Shown here: positions 35,141-45,972 of the stretch, in pieces
Layout of the letters: each line of letters begins with the position of its first letter
How positions within the stretch are numbered: the first letter of the stretch is position 1
Assembly: GCA_026545765.1 (NCBI GenBank)
Contig: CM048841.1
Span: 5,837,712-5,901,711, forward strand
Direction of reading: 5' to 3'
From: Plantago major
Taxonomy: Eukaryota > Streptophyta > Magnoliopsida > Lamiales > Plantaginaceae
Length of the DNA: 64,000 nt
The notes under the pieces: generated by a model
What the model was told of the DNA's origin: nothing
Seen by the model: the letters and a program-made list of their open reading frames with translations, nothing else
Database searches by the model: none
Translations under genes and position numbers: made by a program

Positions 35141-35159
35141 GGTTTTTTTTGTAGTGTTA

Positions 35160-35609
35160 ATCATAAAATGTTGCGTCCGGGTCTTGTAACAAAGGTGTGG
35201 AACGGGTTCGAGTATATGCTAGGCCAAACCTGAACATCATTATTTCGCACAGGGTTTAATTCGGGTTGGATAGAACCAGTCCTTCCGGACAGAGACCGTA
35301 GAGAAGAGAGCCATTATACCTCATCCTACCAATCGAATCTTATAATAAAGAAAAGGATCTTGAAAGTCTTCACGTGTAAAATGTTGTTGATAGATATGTA
35401 AAGATCAATACACCACCAATTAGCTCATGTGTATCTCTTCTATATCCTGGAACTCAAGAAACCATGTCTAATAACATATATACCACTATAACAATATATG
35501 CTAAAACGATCTTGGTGCGGATAATACAAATATACCAAACCAACATCATCATAAGAACACCGATAATATATTTGCTAAAACGTTACCCTCACGTTTAACT
35601 TGGCAAAGC
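35160..35609. other. Intergenic, no gene recognised
   Basis: AT-rich sequence after the CACTA element; nothing supported. A block near 35570-35600 (TTACCCTCACGTTTAACTTGG) recurs near 36962. Confidence 0.4.
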
Positions 35610-35890
35610 TTAATTCTCCATCAAATACCTGAATTTCTTTGAAAAGTGAAATAAAGGGGCAAAGCTAAAATTTGTTGATTTAAGAGATCTAATCACCAAA
35701 GAATAATCCCTTTCAATTACTACATGTTGCCACTCAAAATCTCGAACAAATTTTGTTCTTAATTTGGCTGGCCAACCTTCCGCATTTTCAACAACCATAA
35801 GACATTAAAAAAAAAAATCACCAAGCAATAACATTGCCCTCATGATCCCTAGCAACAACACTAATACGTCCCCCTATTCAGACTCTGCTC
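35610..35890 (-). pseudogene. RNase H-like (RVT_3) fragment
   Basis: On the minus strand GRISVVARDHEGNVIAW (about 35880-35830), then after a frame break GWPAKLRTKF and HVVIERDYSLVIRSLKS. These are the strand and helix signatures of plant RNase H-like domains of the LINE/RVT_3 type. The fragment is short, broken and without a start, so it is a remnant. Confidence 0.4.
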
Positions 35891-36061
35891 AACCGTATCA
35901 ACATTTCACGCAGGATGGCTGGAATTTGAATGAATCTGGTGGATTTAGCCCATCAACTTTATATATTACAGTATATTCAAAGTAGTATAATAATTCAAAA
36001 ATTTTCACTAAGTTTATAATTCAATTTAAATCTCATCCATTGATCTTACTAATTCAATTTG

Positions 36062-36345
36062 AATCTGGTACGTACATGTGTCATTGTTTCAGTAGAAGGT
36101 GTAGGGTTCGAATCCCATTGGCGTAAGTTTCTCCCTTTTATTTATTATTTTTCAATATTTCTCTGTTTTTTTTCAATCACAGAGTCATTGGTTTATATAA
36201 AATCTCTTACGTACATGTGTCATTGTTTCAATAGAAGGTGCAGGGTTCGAATCCCATTGGTGTAAATTTCACCCTTTATTTATTATTTTTCAATATTTTC
36301 TCTTTTTTTTTTTTTTCAATCAAAGATTCATTGGTTTATATAAAA
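36062..36345 (+). repeat. Two 140-bp repeats with tRNA B-box
   Basis: Copies start at about 36069 and 36209. Each holds ACATGTGTCATTGTTTCA, then GGGTTCGAATCCCATTGG, then TTTATTATTTTTCAATATTT and TCATTGGTTTATATAAAA. GGTTCGAATCC is a pol III B-box. No complete tRNA cloverleaf can be drawn, so these may be SINE-derived. Confidence 0.6.
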
Positions 36346-36529
36346 ACCCTTAACACATGTAGTGTGTTACGTAAATGCTAGTATTTATTTATATATATAA
36401 GTGCACAACTATTAGAGTTGTGCAATTGAGTACTTAATTTAAGTTAAATTGAACCGATTTGTGATACGCATGTAAATTACACTTTAATTACAAAAAATCA
36501 ATATGTTTTATTCATTCTAATTCTATGCC

Positions 36530-36740
36530 ATATTCTAAGCCCTAACGCAACTCCAACAAAATCAATTCATTATTAAAAAAAACTCAATTTGTCTTCTCTA
36601 ATTAAATTTCAAGCTCTAAATCAACCCCAACAGAATCAATTCATCATTAAAAAATCTCAATATGTCATCTACAATAAATTCAAAACCCTAATTGAACTCC
36701 AACAAAATCAATTCATCATTAAAGAGAAAAAAACAACGAT
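36530..36740. repeat. Three ~75-bp tandem repeats
   Basis: Three copies of a unit with CCCTAA-like start, ACTCCAACAAAATCAATTCA and ATTAAAAA. Copies differ by a few bases. Confidence 0.6.
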
Positions 36741-37104
36741 ACCAATATTTCTTCTCCATCTTCTTTAATCAAATTGGAACAGATCAATTCGCACTATCTA
36801 ACATCTTAATTCAACTAAAAAAGACAATTCGTTATCAGAAACAATGATTGCACTTACCTTCATATACTTTTATTATTATTTGTAATTAGATGCCACAATG
36901 ACACGCTCACGTTCTAGTTATATTATATAAGAACACCCAACTGATAATCTGAGCGCCAAAACATTAGCCTCACGTTTAACCTGGCAAAACATCATGGAAC
37001 AAAATTCTCACTCCCCTATTCGGACTTTGCTCAACCGTAGAATCAAAATTTATAATTGAAAATCTAAATATCTATTAATTTCTTGATAAACAGATGGGTG
37101 GAGT

Positions 37105-37735
37105 ATTAAATATTTAATAAATTCTCTATTTTTTAAATTTCATTATTTCATTTTATCTTCTTTAATAAATATATATTTTATTTTAGTGAATAAAATAATT
37201 TATTTAATTAATAATAATAATAATCTAGATTGGTGTCTATAGATTCGTCTTGTCACGGTGAATTCAAATATATGTTCACAATATTTTTTGGAGTTTTGTA
37301 GAATAAATTTACATTAGATTTAATAAAAACTATATATGCAGCCAACATACCAAAAATAAATAGTGGAAGATATACTGGTTGAAAATGAAACTAATTCTAC
37401 AAAATTTCACGTAGATTGAATTTATTTAATAAATACTCTATTTTTAGATTTTCATTAATTCATTTTATTTTATTTAATAAATTTATATTTTATTTTAATG
37501 AATAAAATGATTTCTTGAAATAATACTATTCAATATTGGTGTCTACGGATTCGTCTTGTCACGACGAATTCAAATATATGTTCAAAATATTTTTCGGATT
37601 TTTGTCGATAAAGTTATATGAGATTTAATAAAAACTATATATGTAGACAACATGCCAAAAATAACAATGAAATATATACTGGTTAAAATACAACTAATTC
37701 TACAAAATTCCACGTAGGATTAAATTAATCTCATG
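37105..37735. repeat. 306-bp tandem duplication
   Basis: Two adjacent diverged copies: GGTGTCTATAGATTCGTC at about 37232 and GGTGTCTACGGATTCGTC at 37538. Matching blocks extend on both sides (TTTAATAAAAACTATATATG, ACTAATTCTACAAAAT). No gene is seen here. Confidence 0.75.
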
Positions 37736-37741
37736 TGCTAT

Positions 37742-37744
<3 letters not shown>

Positions 37745-37831
<87 letters not shown>
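37745..37831. repeat. (TA)n microsatellite, 87 bp
   Basis: Uninterrupted TA tract directly after the 306-bp duplication. Confidence 0.95.
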
Positions 37832-37834
<3 letters not shown>

Positions 37835-38690
37835 TCAATTCACCCCATTAAGCCCTGTCATGTGTGTTGATGGACTGGACTTGGGTCCACATGATGAGGC
37901 CCATGATCGGTCCCTGGGTTTTACCTTTTTTTATCCCACATGAGTGACTCTATTGGCAATAGTTAACATAGGACTTGCGGAGTTGTCAAAAGACGTCGAA
38001 GCTCTGACATTATATTAATATATTACACTGAAGCTACAACATCAGATAAACTCAGTGCCTCTTTGTAATATTTGGTGTCAAATGGTATTTGGCTAGTATT
38101 TTCGCATTGTTTAATTTGGTTGTTTAACATATAGCATCATTTAATGCTCTATTCTCTTCATCCATTAATTTCAGTTCAGATTTGCTTTGTTATTTTTTAT
38201 ACTACAAATAAGTTCAGTTCAGACGAAGAAAATACAACTTAAGAAGGGTATGGATGAAAACTTGGAAACTCAAAAGGTAAACCATAGGATTGTAAATCGG
38301 AGGGCGTAGGTGAAAAATATGGTGGTGGTTTGGTCATTTGTGTAACGGATGGCCAGAATATGGTCAGATTTCAGTTCGCCGGAAAATCAAAGTTGTTTGA
38401 AGATATCGGCATGTAGATCGGAGAGAGTAGATGAATATGAGGTAGTTGGTTCAGGGATAGGAAGTCGGAATAGCCCAGACAACATGGGCTTAGAGCCCAA
38501 CTTAAATAGCCTGAAATTTTCAGCCAGGCTAGGCCCTTAATGGACATGCCATTTTGATTATCCCATCGATGTTCATGGAATGTTCATAAAAGAACAGAGA
38601 AAGTTGATAGAGTGCGGAAGTAATATAAAAATAAACAAGGATTCTAACACGTAGAAATCCACAAAGAAATGATAAAACGATAGAATCCAC
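37832..38690. other. Intergenic, no gene recognised
   Basis: A 63-codon ORF near 38349-38540 has no recognisable features. Nothing else is supported. Confidence 0.4.
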
Positions 38691-38802
38691 TATCAATCAG
38701 GAGTCAGTCTCTTGAGAGTCTACAATATATTGAGAGTCTTTGAGAGTCCTACATAGACAAACATATGCAATTTACACCAAAAACTATACAATCTCATTTT
38801 TC

Positions 38803-38835
38803 GCGGGTTGACCCGGTTGAACCGGGTCAACCCGC
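38803..38835. repeat. 33-bp near-perfect palindrome
   Basis: Two 16-base arms (GCGGGTTGACCCGGTT and its complement) around one central base. Confidence 0.9.
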
Positions 38836-39221
38836 ATTTTTCCTTACAATACACAGCTACTTTCACGTGTCCATCCAATCATATTGGTACTTTGGATCAA
38901 ATTGTCTATGTTTGATATATAATTATCTATGTTTAGCATAAAATTATTGATGACAGCCTATTTATCTAAAAGAAACACAATATTTATAAATAAACATAGA
39001 AATCAATTTCATTCATCAATCAATAAATGTCATACATATATAACAATACAAAAAATTTAAAATCACTATATCCAAACTACAATCATCTTTGCAAACAAAT
39101 AAAACACCCTTGAATTGTTCATCGACTCCTCCATCTACGTCTCCATCTTTATCATCAATCGTTTTCTTCATTCGACCACCATTTTTACGAAAACCTAGTA
39201 TATGCAAAAAAAAAATCAATA

Positions 39222-40030
39222 ATTTGGCAACTGTCATACATAATTTTACCATAACAATAGACTATTACAATACAACAATAGATAACCAAGCTGCATAACT
39301 GATCATTGGCTTGTCAGGCACAATCCTCACACTAGCATGGGACATAATGGACATATTCATGAACATATTCACACATCCATTCAACTATTTGACAACTGAC
39401 ATACACAATTTTACCATAACAATAGACTGTTACACTACAACAATAGACAACCAAGCTGCATAACTCACTGGCTTGTCAGGGAATGCTCACACTAGCATAG
39501 GGCTCATTGGACACACTCATGAGCATATTTACACAGCCATTCAACTATTTGGTAACTGTCATACACAATTTTACCATAACAATAGACGATTACTCTACAA
39601 CAATAGACAACAAAGCTGCATAACTCATTGGCAACTGTCATACACAATTTTACCATAACAATAAACTATTACAGTACAACAATAGACAACCAAGCTGCAT
39701 AACTCATTGGCAACTGTCATACACAATTTTAGCATAACAATAGACTATTACACTACAACAATAGACAACCAAGCTGTATAACTCAGTGGCAACTGTCATA
39801 CACAATTTTACCATAACAATAGACTATTACACTGCAACAATAGACAACCAAGCTGCATAACTCACTGGATTGTCTCTCACACTAGCATGGGACTCAATGG
39901 ACACACTCATGAGCATATTCACATAGCCATTCAACTATTTGGCAACTGTCATACATAATTTTACCATAACAATAGACTATTACACTACAACAATAGACAA
40001 CCAAGTTGCATAACTCATTCGATTGTCAGG
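39222..40030. repeat. Minisatellite with two-level structure
   Basis: The basic unit is about 81 bp (ACTGTCATACACAATTTTAC, then AACAATAGAC, TACAACAATAGACAACCAAG and CTGCATAACTCA). Seven units are seen. Three are followed by, or lie beside, an extra ~90-base block (CACACTAGCATGGGAC to CCATTCAACTATTTGG), giving a longer mixed period at both ends of the array and pure 81-base units in the middle. Confidence 0.85.
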
Positions 40031-40900
40031 CAAAATCGAACACAAATCACAACGTAAATGAATCAAAAGCAGAAATATCACTCTCAAAATGCTCATCATA
40101 ACTACACCATACAACATACATATACTGTAGGACTAAACATACATCATTAGTATATAAACATAAGCTATTTGTATATAAACATCAACAATTCGCAGAAACA
40201 GACTATGCACAACAACAATCGCTTCAACATTATCAATAGAGTTCAAATCTTCCATTGAAAACAATGTATACAACACACACGAACACTCAAATCAGATCAA
40301 ACAAAAACTAGATCGACTTTAAAAGACTCAAATCGAACAAAAAAAAGCAAAAATACCTGAAAATTGCGAGTTCAAAACCTGAAAATTAGAGTTTCGTTCG
40401 TTTTAGCTTGAGAGAAACCGCTAGAAACACATATCTGACACTGAATTGATGAGCTTGAAAACTCCTTTCGATCTTCGATCTCATCGCAACTCATCCGTTC
40501 GATCTTCGATCTCAACTTCTCCGTTCGATCTATTCTGTAATCTCTGATAATCGACAAAAATCGAACGAAATTAAGCAACGAAGAACAACAATGGATGATC
40601 GAAAACAATAAACAAACGAAGATGAACAACAAACCTGAAGGAGAAGAAGCGAAATCGGAAAAGCTAGGGTTTCGGAATGAATTCGCTGGAGAAGAATGGA
40701 GAAGAGAGCGTGATGAATCTGGAGAATGGAAGAAAATGAGGAAAAAAAGAAGAAAAAAAGCCTTTTATATTTAACAAATTGGGTCAAAACCAACCCAACC
40801 CGATAACCCGTGAAAATTTAAAAAAACGGGTCAAGATCCGCAAATTTTTTCAATACTATAGACTCTCAAGGACTCTCATAAGAGATAGGACTCTATTAAG

Positions 40901-41516
40901 TTTTAGTAATCAAACAGAGCAAATCTCAAGATACATGGTTTGATAACCAAAATACGACATAAGTATATAGTTTTTTGATAACAAGATGATTCATAAACCC
41001 TAGCTAGCTATGAACTATAAATAACGAAACTAAACCCTAACAGGCTGACCTAGAATATTTAAGCCCAAAAGTGGTTAGAAATAACAAACCCGGTCCAACT
41101 ATTCATTTAGGATATCGTTCCATATCAGAAGTAGTGCTAATTAGAGTTTTTTGGTCTACGCATTTTGATTTTGCTATATATGATTATCATTTTTCATGTT
41201 ACAGACTTTTTTAATTTTTTTTTAGTATCGATATCACAATAATCATATTATATCAATTCAACTAAAATGTCATTGATGCATTACAATGTACTCAATCAAT
41301 CTATTAAAGCTAAAATACAATAAAACACAAATTCGTACTCGATGTGAATCGAACCCATAACCTCTAGAAGATTTAAGCCGATTCAAAATTCGAAATCCTG
41401 AAAATTTGTAATTCGGAATCCGATCAGAACATACTCTATCGGATTGGTTTTTAATATTTGTTATGCTAACCCCTACTTGTGTGGAAGTCTATATAGAAAA
41501 AATATATATCGATCAT
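40901..41516. other. Intergenic with B-box motif
   Basis: No gene. On the minus strand GGGTTCGATTCACATCG (about 41340-41356) is a B-box-like motif of a possible SINE remnant. Confidence 0.35.
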
Positions 41517-42133
41517 TGTGAAGTTTTGGGGTTGTTTCGAAGATTTCAGGTTTTATAGGGACCGGTTTGAAAGTTTTCAAATTTACAGGGACTTGATTTC
41601 GAATGTTTCGGAAGTACAGGGACCTTGTTGCAATATTGGAAGAGTTGTTGGGTTTCCTATTCAAATAGGAAGAAGAAAACGTAAGGAAGCTAGTAAGTGA
41701 AGACACGCTTTCTGTTCTCCTTCCTTCTTCCGTTAAGTTTCTGGTTCCTGTTCCTATTTGGTTTTCCTGTTTGTGCGGCTATATATATAAAGAAACAGAG
41801 CATCGTCGATGAGAGCAGAACACAAGCAATTCAAGCCTGATTTCCTTCCAATTTCTTGTGCTATTCTTCGTGATTAGAATAGTGATTATTAGCTGTATTT
41901 ATGAGGATTGTGTAGTAGAATTCGAGGCGTAATTCTGGGTTAATTTCTCTGTAACTTAGCTGGATTGAGGAAGGTTGTGGAGTAATAAAATTCGTTGATT
42001 CTCCGTGGACATAGATTGGATTTATTCAATCGAACCACGTTATATTGTGTTTGTGTTTTATTCCTTTGATTGGTAATTGTGTTTGTCAAGTAGTTGATTG
42101 GTTTTATTTTGATCTTGGTTCAAATACTTAACA
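41517..42133 (+). repeat. 5' LTR of copia element (617 bp)
   Basis: Contains TATATATATAAAG at 41781-41793 as the likely LTR promoter. The PBS TGGCGCCGTCTATGGGAA follows at 42136. Confidence 0.92.
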
Positions 42134-42135
42134 AG

Positions 42136-42153
42136 TGGCGCCGTCTATGGGAA
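42136..42153 (+). promoter_or_regulatory. Primer binding site of copia element
   Basis: TGGCGCCGTCTATGGGAA, two bases after the LTR. It is the same type as in the nested gypsy element and not the initiator-Met type common in plant copia. Confidence 0.65.
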
Positions 42154-42207
42154 AAACAAGAAGGAGCTGTATTGGTTAATTGATTGCGAATTTTGTTTTG
42201 ATCAACT

Positions 42208-43062
42208 ATGGGTTCAACAAGGTTTGACATTGACAAGTTTATAGGTGCAAACGATTTTGCATTGTGGAAGATCAAGATGGAGGCTATATTGGTTCAACAA
42301 GGCGAGGATATGGCATTGTTACCTCGTAGTGAAGTTCCTGCAACAATTACAGACCATGAGTTAAAGATTCTCTCAGGGAAGGCCAGAAGTATAATCATAT
42401 TGAGTTTGGGTGATGAACCATTAAGGGAGGTTGCTAAGGAGAAAACTGCAGTTAATATGTGGAAGAAGCTAGAATCGTTGTATCAAACACGATCTTTAGC
42501 TAGGAGATTATTTATGAAATCACAACTGTATTCTTACAGGATGGATCCAGATAGGAACATTCTTGACCAACTGGCTATGTTCAACAAAACTCTTGATGAG
42601 ATTGATAGCATTGAAGATTCTAAGCTTACTAATGAAGATAAAGCAATAATTTTGCTTAATTCTCTACCTAAATCTTATGAGAGCATCGGGGATGCAATTG
42701 CATTCACAGGCCAAAAGAAGGTTACATTGGAGGAAGTTCAATGTTTAATCAGGCAGAAGGAGCAACAAAAGGAGACAGCTAAGGTAGAGGCATCTAGTGA
42801 GGGTCTCATGGTCAAGAACAATAACTACAAGCTTAAGTTTCAACCACAATACCGGAAGAACAAGGGTAAAGCACCAGTTGGTGGTGGTTCTGCAAACAAG
42901 GAAACCAGGATTTGTCATCACTGCAAGAAACCTGGTTACCTAAAGAAAAATTATTTCTTGTTAAAGAGACAAAAGGACAATGAAGGTGGAGGGATTACTT
43001 CCCATGAGTTTGCAGGAAATATTGAGTATGATGGGGATGTGTTAAATATGAAGATGAGGTGA
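42208..43062 (+). CDS. Copia gag
   Basis: 284 codons. The UBN2-type gag domain is clear (FIGANDFALWKIKMEAIL, VNMWKKLESLYQTRSLARRL, LLNSLPKSYESIGDAI). Near residue 235 the zinc knuckle reads CHHCKKPGYLKKNYF: the expected His and last Cys are both Tyr, so RNA binding through zinc is probably lost. The frame ends at 43062, just before the protease part, which is in another frame. In intact copia elements gag and pol are one frame. Confidence 0.85.
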   Translation: MGSTRFDIDKFIGANDFALWKIKMEAILVQQGEDMALLPRSEVPATITDHELKILSGKARSIIILSLGDEPLREVAKEKTAVNMWKKLESLYQTRSLARRLFMKSQLYSYRMDPDRNILDQLAMFNKTLDEIDSIEDSKLTNEDKAIILLNSLPKSYESIGDAIAFTGQKKVTLEEVQCLIRQKEQQKETAKVEASSEGLMVKNNNYKLKFQPQYRKNKGKAPVGGGSANKETRICHHCKKPGYLKKNYFLLKRQKDNEGGGITSHEFAGNIEYDGDVLNMKMR

Positions 43063-45112
43063 TAAATATTCCAGGAGGAGTGTTAAATGTCACAGATCAA
43101 GCCAACGATGAATGGGTTCTTGATTCTGGATGCACATTCCATATTTGTCCATATAAGGAGTGGTTTACCAAGTTGGATGTTAGCTATGGAGGCACAATTA
43201 TGCTGGGGAATGATATGATATGCGACATTCAAGGTGTTGGTGACATAAAGCTCAGAACGGATGATGAATCTGTGAAGACACTCACAGATGTCAGGTATAT
43301 TCCTGAGCTCTGAAGAAATCTAATCTCTCTTGGTACATTAGAGCATAAAGGGTATAGATTTAGCTCAGAGAATGGTGTGCTTACTGTGTATAATAAAGAT
43401 GCATCTGCTGTCATAAGCGGCATAAGGAGGAATAAGCTCTACTATATGAGGTATTGGGTGATTATTGGTGATGTATCTATAGCTAGTAGGATGATAATGA
43501 GCTATGGCACAGGAGAATGGCACATGTAAGTGAGAAGGGGTTGATTGAATTGTAGAAGAAGCAGGTATTTGATACAAGCAAGATTGAGAAGCTGAAAACC
43601 TGTGAGCAATGTATTATGGGAAAAGCTAAAAGAAACCCCTTCCCAACTGGTGTACATACCAGTGATGCTCCTCTAGATTACATACATGCAGATCTATGGG
43701 GACCTGCAAAAGTGCAGACAAAAGGTGGAGGTAGATATTTCCTTTCACTGATAGATGACTACACTAGGAGAGTGTGGGTGTATGTGCTGAGAAACAAGAG
43801 TGATGCATTCTCTAGATTCAAAGAGTGGTGTGCAGAGGTCGAGCTAGAAAAGGGCTTGAAAGTTAAAGTATTGAGAACTGATAATGGTTTAGAGTTCTTA
43901 TTAAAGGAATTCAACAAGTTCTGCATGGATAAAGGTATTAAGAGACACAGAACAATACCTGGCACTCCTCAACAAAATGGTTTAGTTGAGAGGATGAACA
44001 GAGATCTTCTAGAGAGAACTAGATGCATCATGTTTCAAGCTGGAGTTCCTAAGTCTTTCTGGAGTGAAGCTGTAACTACTGTGTGTTACTTAATCAATAA
44101 AACTCCATCAACAGCCATACAGATGAAAACTCCTGATGAATTGTGGTATGGAGTTGTGAAGGAATACTCACACTTAAGAATATTCGGTTGTCTAGCATAT
44201 GTACATGTCAGGCAGGACAAACTTGAGTCCAGGGCATTGAAATGCATTTTCTTGGGCTATCCTAAGGGTGTGAAGGGATACAAGCTGTGGTGTATTGAGA
44301 AGAATGCTCAGAAAGTAGTTATTAGCAGGGATGTAATGTTCGAAGAAGATGTGTTCCCATACAAGAACATTGATCATCACCTGGAAACTGATATGAAGGA
44401 GGTTAAAGATTCTGAGATTGAGGTGGAGTTTATGAGAATCAATGATCAAGTTAAAGAAAACCACGAAGTAGTGAGTGATTCTCATGTTCAACAAGATGCA
44501 AGTGATCAGCATAACAACTCATCTGGAGTTGAAATATCACAAAGCTCACCTATGAGGAGTAATACAGCACAAAAATCTCATACCATGAATAATACTAGTC
44601 CAACTACCACAACTAGTATTTCTACACAGGAACAACAAGCTCCAAAAGATACACAACCAGCTACTGAGAATAGAAACCACACGAGGAGGAATGTGTTACC
44701 AGTTACAGAAGAAATCAAAAACTTCCAGCTGACAAGAGATAGAGAGAGGAGACAGCCTAAACCTACGAATATGTATGGTTTTAGCAACATGGTGGCATAT
44801 TCACTAAGTACTTGTCATGATATTGAATATCAAGAGCCTCAGAATTTCACAGAAGCAAGTACAGGAGTAAAGAAGTCTCTCTATGGATTAAAACAAAGTA
44901 CAGAAAGTTCAGTGAGTATATGAAAGAAATTGATTTCATTAAATCTGCGTATGATAGATGTGTGTACTTGAAGAAAGAGAATGCTGCATATATGTTAACA
45001 AAGGTGTTAAATCCACCTAAATTCTTACATTGTTTGAATTTGGTTGGTGTCTCAAAGTGTTGAGGGATGTCAGCACTGTGTACTAGAGATATTGTCAATC
45101 AAAGGATGATAG
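43059..45112 (+). pseudogene. Copia pol, RT and RNase H mostly deleted
   Basis: Protease: WVLDSGCTFH with intact DSG near 43117, stopped by TGA at 43312. The pre-integrase zinc region (43320-43615) has stops and frame changes. Integrase is open 43616-44890 with HADLWGP, RTDNGLEF and NGLVERMNRDLLE supplying D, D and E, followed by LRIFGCLAYVHV. A short RT piece (KKSLYGLKQS, 44869-44900) follows abruptly after FTEAST; then a few codons (SEYMKEIDFIKSAYDRCVYL, frame shifted) and MLTKVLNPPKFLHCLNLVGV end pol near 45060. The RT palm with its YVDD and most of RNase H are absent. Confidence 0.85.
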
Positions 45113-45173
45113 TGATAAAGAGAAAGTGAGATGAATGAAGTTACTCCTGTTATCTTCTCAACAAGGTGGAGAT

Positions 45174-45795
45174 TGTGAAGTTTTGGGGTTGTTTCGAAGA
45201 TTTCAGGTTTTACAGGGACCGGTTTGAAAGTTTTCAAATTTACAGGGACTTGATTTAGAATGTTTCGGGAGTACAGGGACCTGGTTGCAATATTATTGGA
45301 AGAGTTGTTGTGTTTCCTATTCAAATAGGAAGGAGAAAACATAATAGGAAGCCGGTAAGTGAAGACACGCTTTCTGTTCTCCTTTCTTTTTCCGTTAAGT
45401 TTCTGGTTCCTGTTCCTATTCGGTTTTCCTGTTTGTGCGGCTATATATATAAAGAAACAGAGCATCGTCGATGAGAGCATAACACAAGCAATTCAAGCCT
45501 GATTTCCTTCCAGTTTCTTGTGCTATTCTTCGTGATTAGAATAGTGATTATTAGCTGTAGTTGTGAGGATTGTGTAGTAGAATTCGAAGCGTAATTCTGG
45601 GTCAATTTCTCTGTAACTTAGTTTGATTGAGGAAGGTTGTGGGGTAATAAAATTAGTTGATTCTCCGTGGACATAGATTGGATTTATTCAATCGAACCAC
45701 GTTATATTGTGTTTGTGTTTTATTGCTTTGATTGGTGATTGTGTTTGTCAAGTAGTTGATTGGTTTTATTGTGATCTTGGTTCGAATACTTAACA
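45174..45795 (+). repeat. 3' LTR of copia element (622 bp)
   Basis: Preceded by the purine tract CAAGGTGGAGAT (about 45161-45173). TATATATATAAAG recurs at about 45442-45453. Confidence 0.92.
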
Positions 45796-45972
45796 ATCAT
45801 CGATTAAATAAATTAAATCATACAAATGAAAACAATAAATGGAAATCACACCATAAATCATCATACTACATACAAATGAAGAGCTAGTTTCTTATTAGGT
45901 CCTGATATCTAATGAACGAATGATATAATTGATGCCAAGTGGAAAAGATTAATTGAACAAGGACAGAATAAA

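Larger units (their letters stand above)
15288..35156 (+). mobile_element. Complete CACTA (En/Spm) transposon, gypsy nested
   Basis: Ends are CACTACAAGAAATCC (left) and TTTTTTTTGTAGTG (right), flanked by the 3-bp duplication TTA (15285-15287 and 35157-35159). Both termini carry arrays of the subterminal motif TAGCGACGGAT. Inside are a tnp2-type transposase and a second tnpA-like gene, both broken. A 13.8 kb gypsy element sits inside an intron of the second gene; without it and its TSD the CACTA would be about 6.0 kb. It is immobile by itself, although the ends may still be recognised. Confidence 0.92.
38698..40900. mobile_element. Candidate non-autonomous TIR element
   Basis: The left end has CTCTTGAGAGTCTACAATAT and a following TTGAGAGTC. 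The right end, in reverse complement, has CTCTTATGAGAGTCCTTGAG and then GAGTCTATAGTATTG. Inward, both ends have GCGG and GGGTTGACCC/TTGACCCG-type sequence next to T-rich runs. The interior is a minisatellite plus a minus-strand stretch (40370-40740) that looks like a plant 5' UTR or first exon with a CCTTCAG|GTTTG donor. No transposase is present and the TSD is not clear. Confidence 0.4.
41517..45795 (+). mobile_element. Complete but deleted Ty1/copia element
   Basis: LTRs at 41517-42133 and 45174-45795 start TGTGAAGTTTTGGGG and end ACTTAACA. The 5-bp duplication ATCAT flanks both sides (41512-41516 and 45796-45800). A PBS and a purine tract are present. Gag, protease and integrase remain, but most of reverse transcriptase and RNase H is gone. 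The LTRs look only a few percent different, so insertion is fairly recent. Confidence 0.93.

Noticed and set aside
36090..36110. tRNA gene at the GGTTCGAATCC motif
   Set aside because: No A-box, anticodon arm or acceptor stem can be formed around it in either repeat copy.
38349..38540. Short plus-strand ORF of 63 codons
   Set aside because: No domain, no homologous look, no promoter or splice context.
39222..40030. CRISPR-like spaced repeats
   Set aside because: Units are contiguous, spacers are not unique, and the window is clearly plant nuclear DNA.
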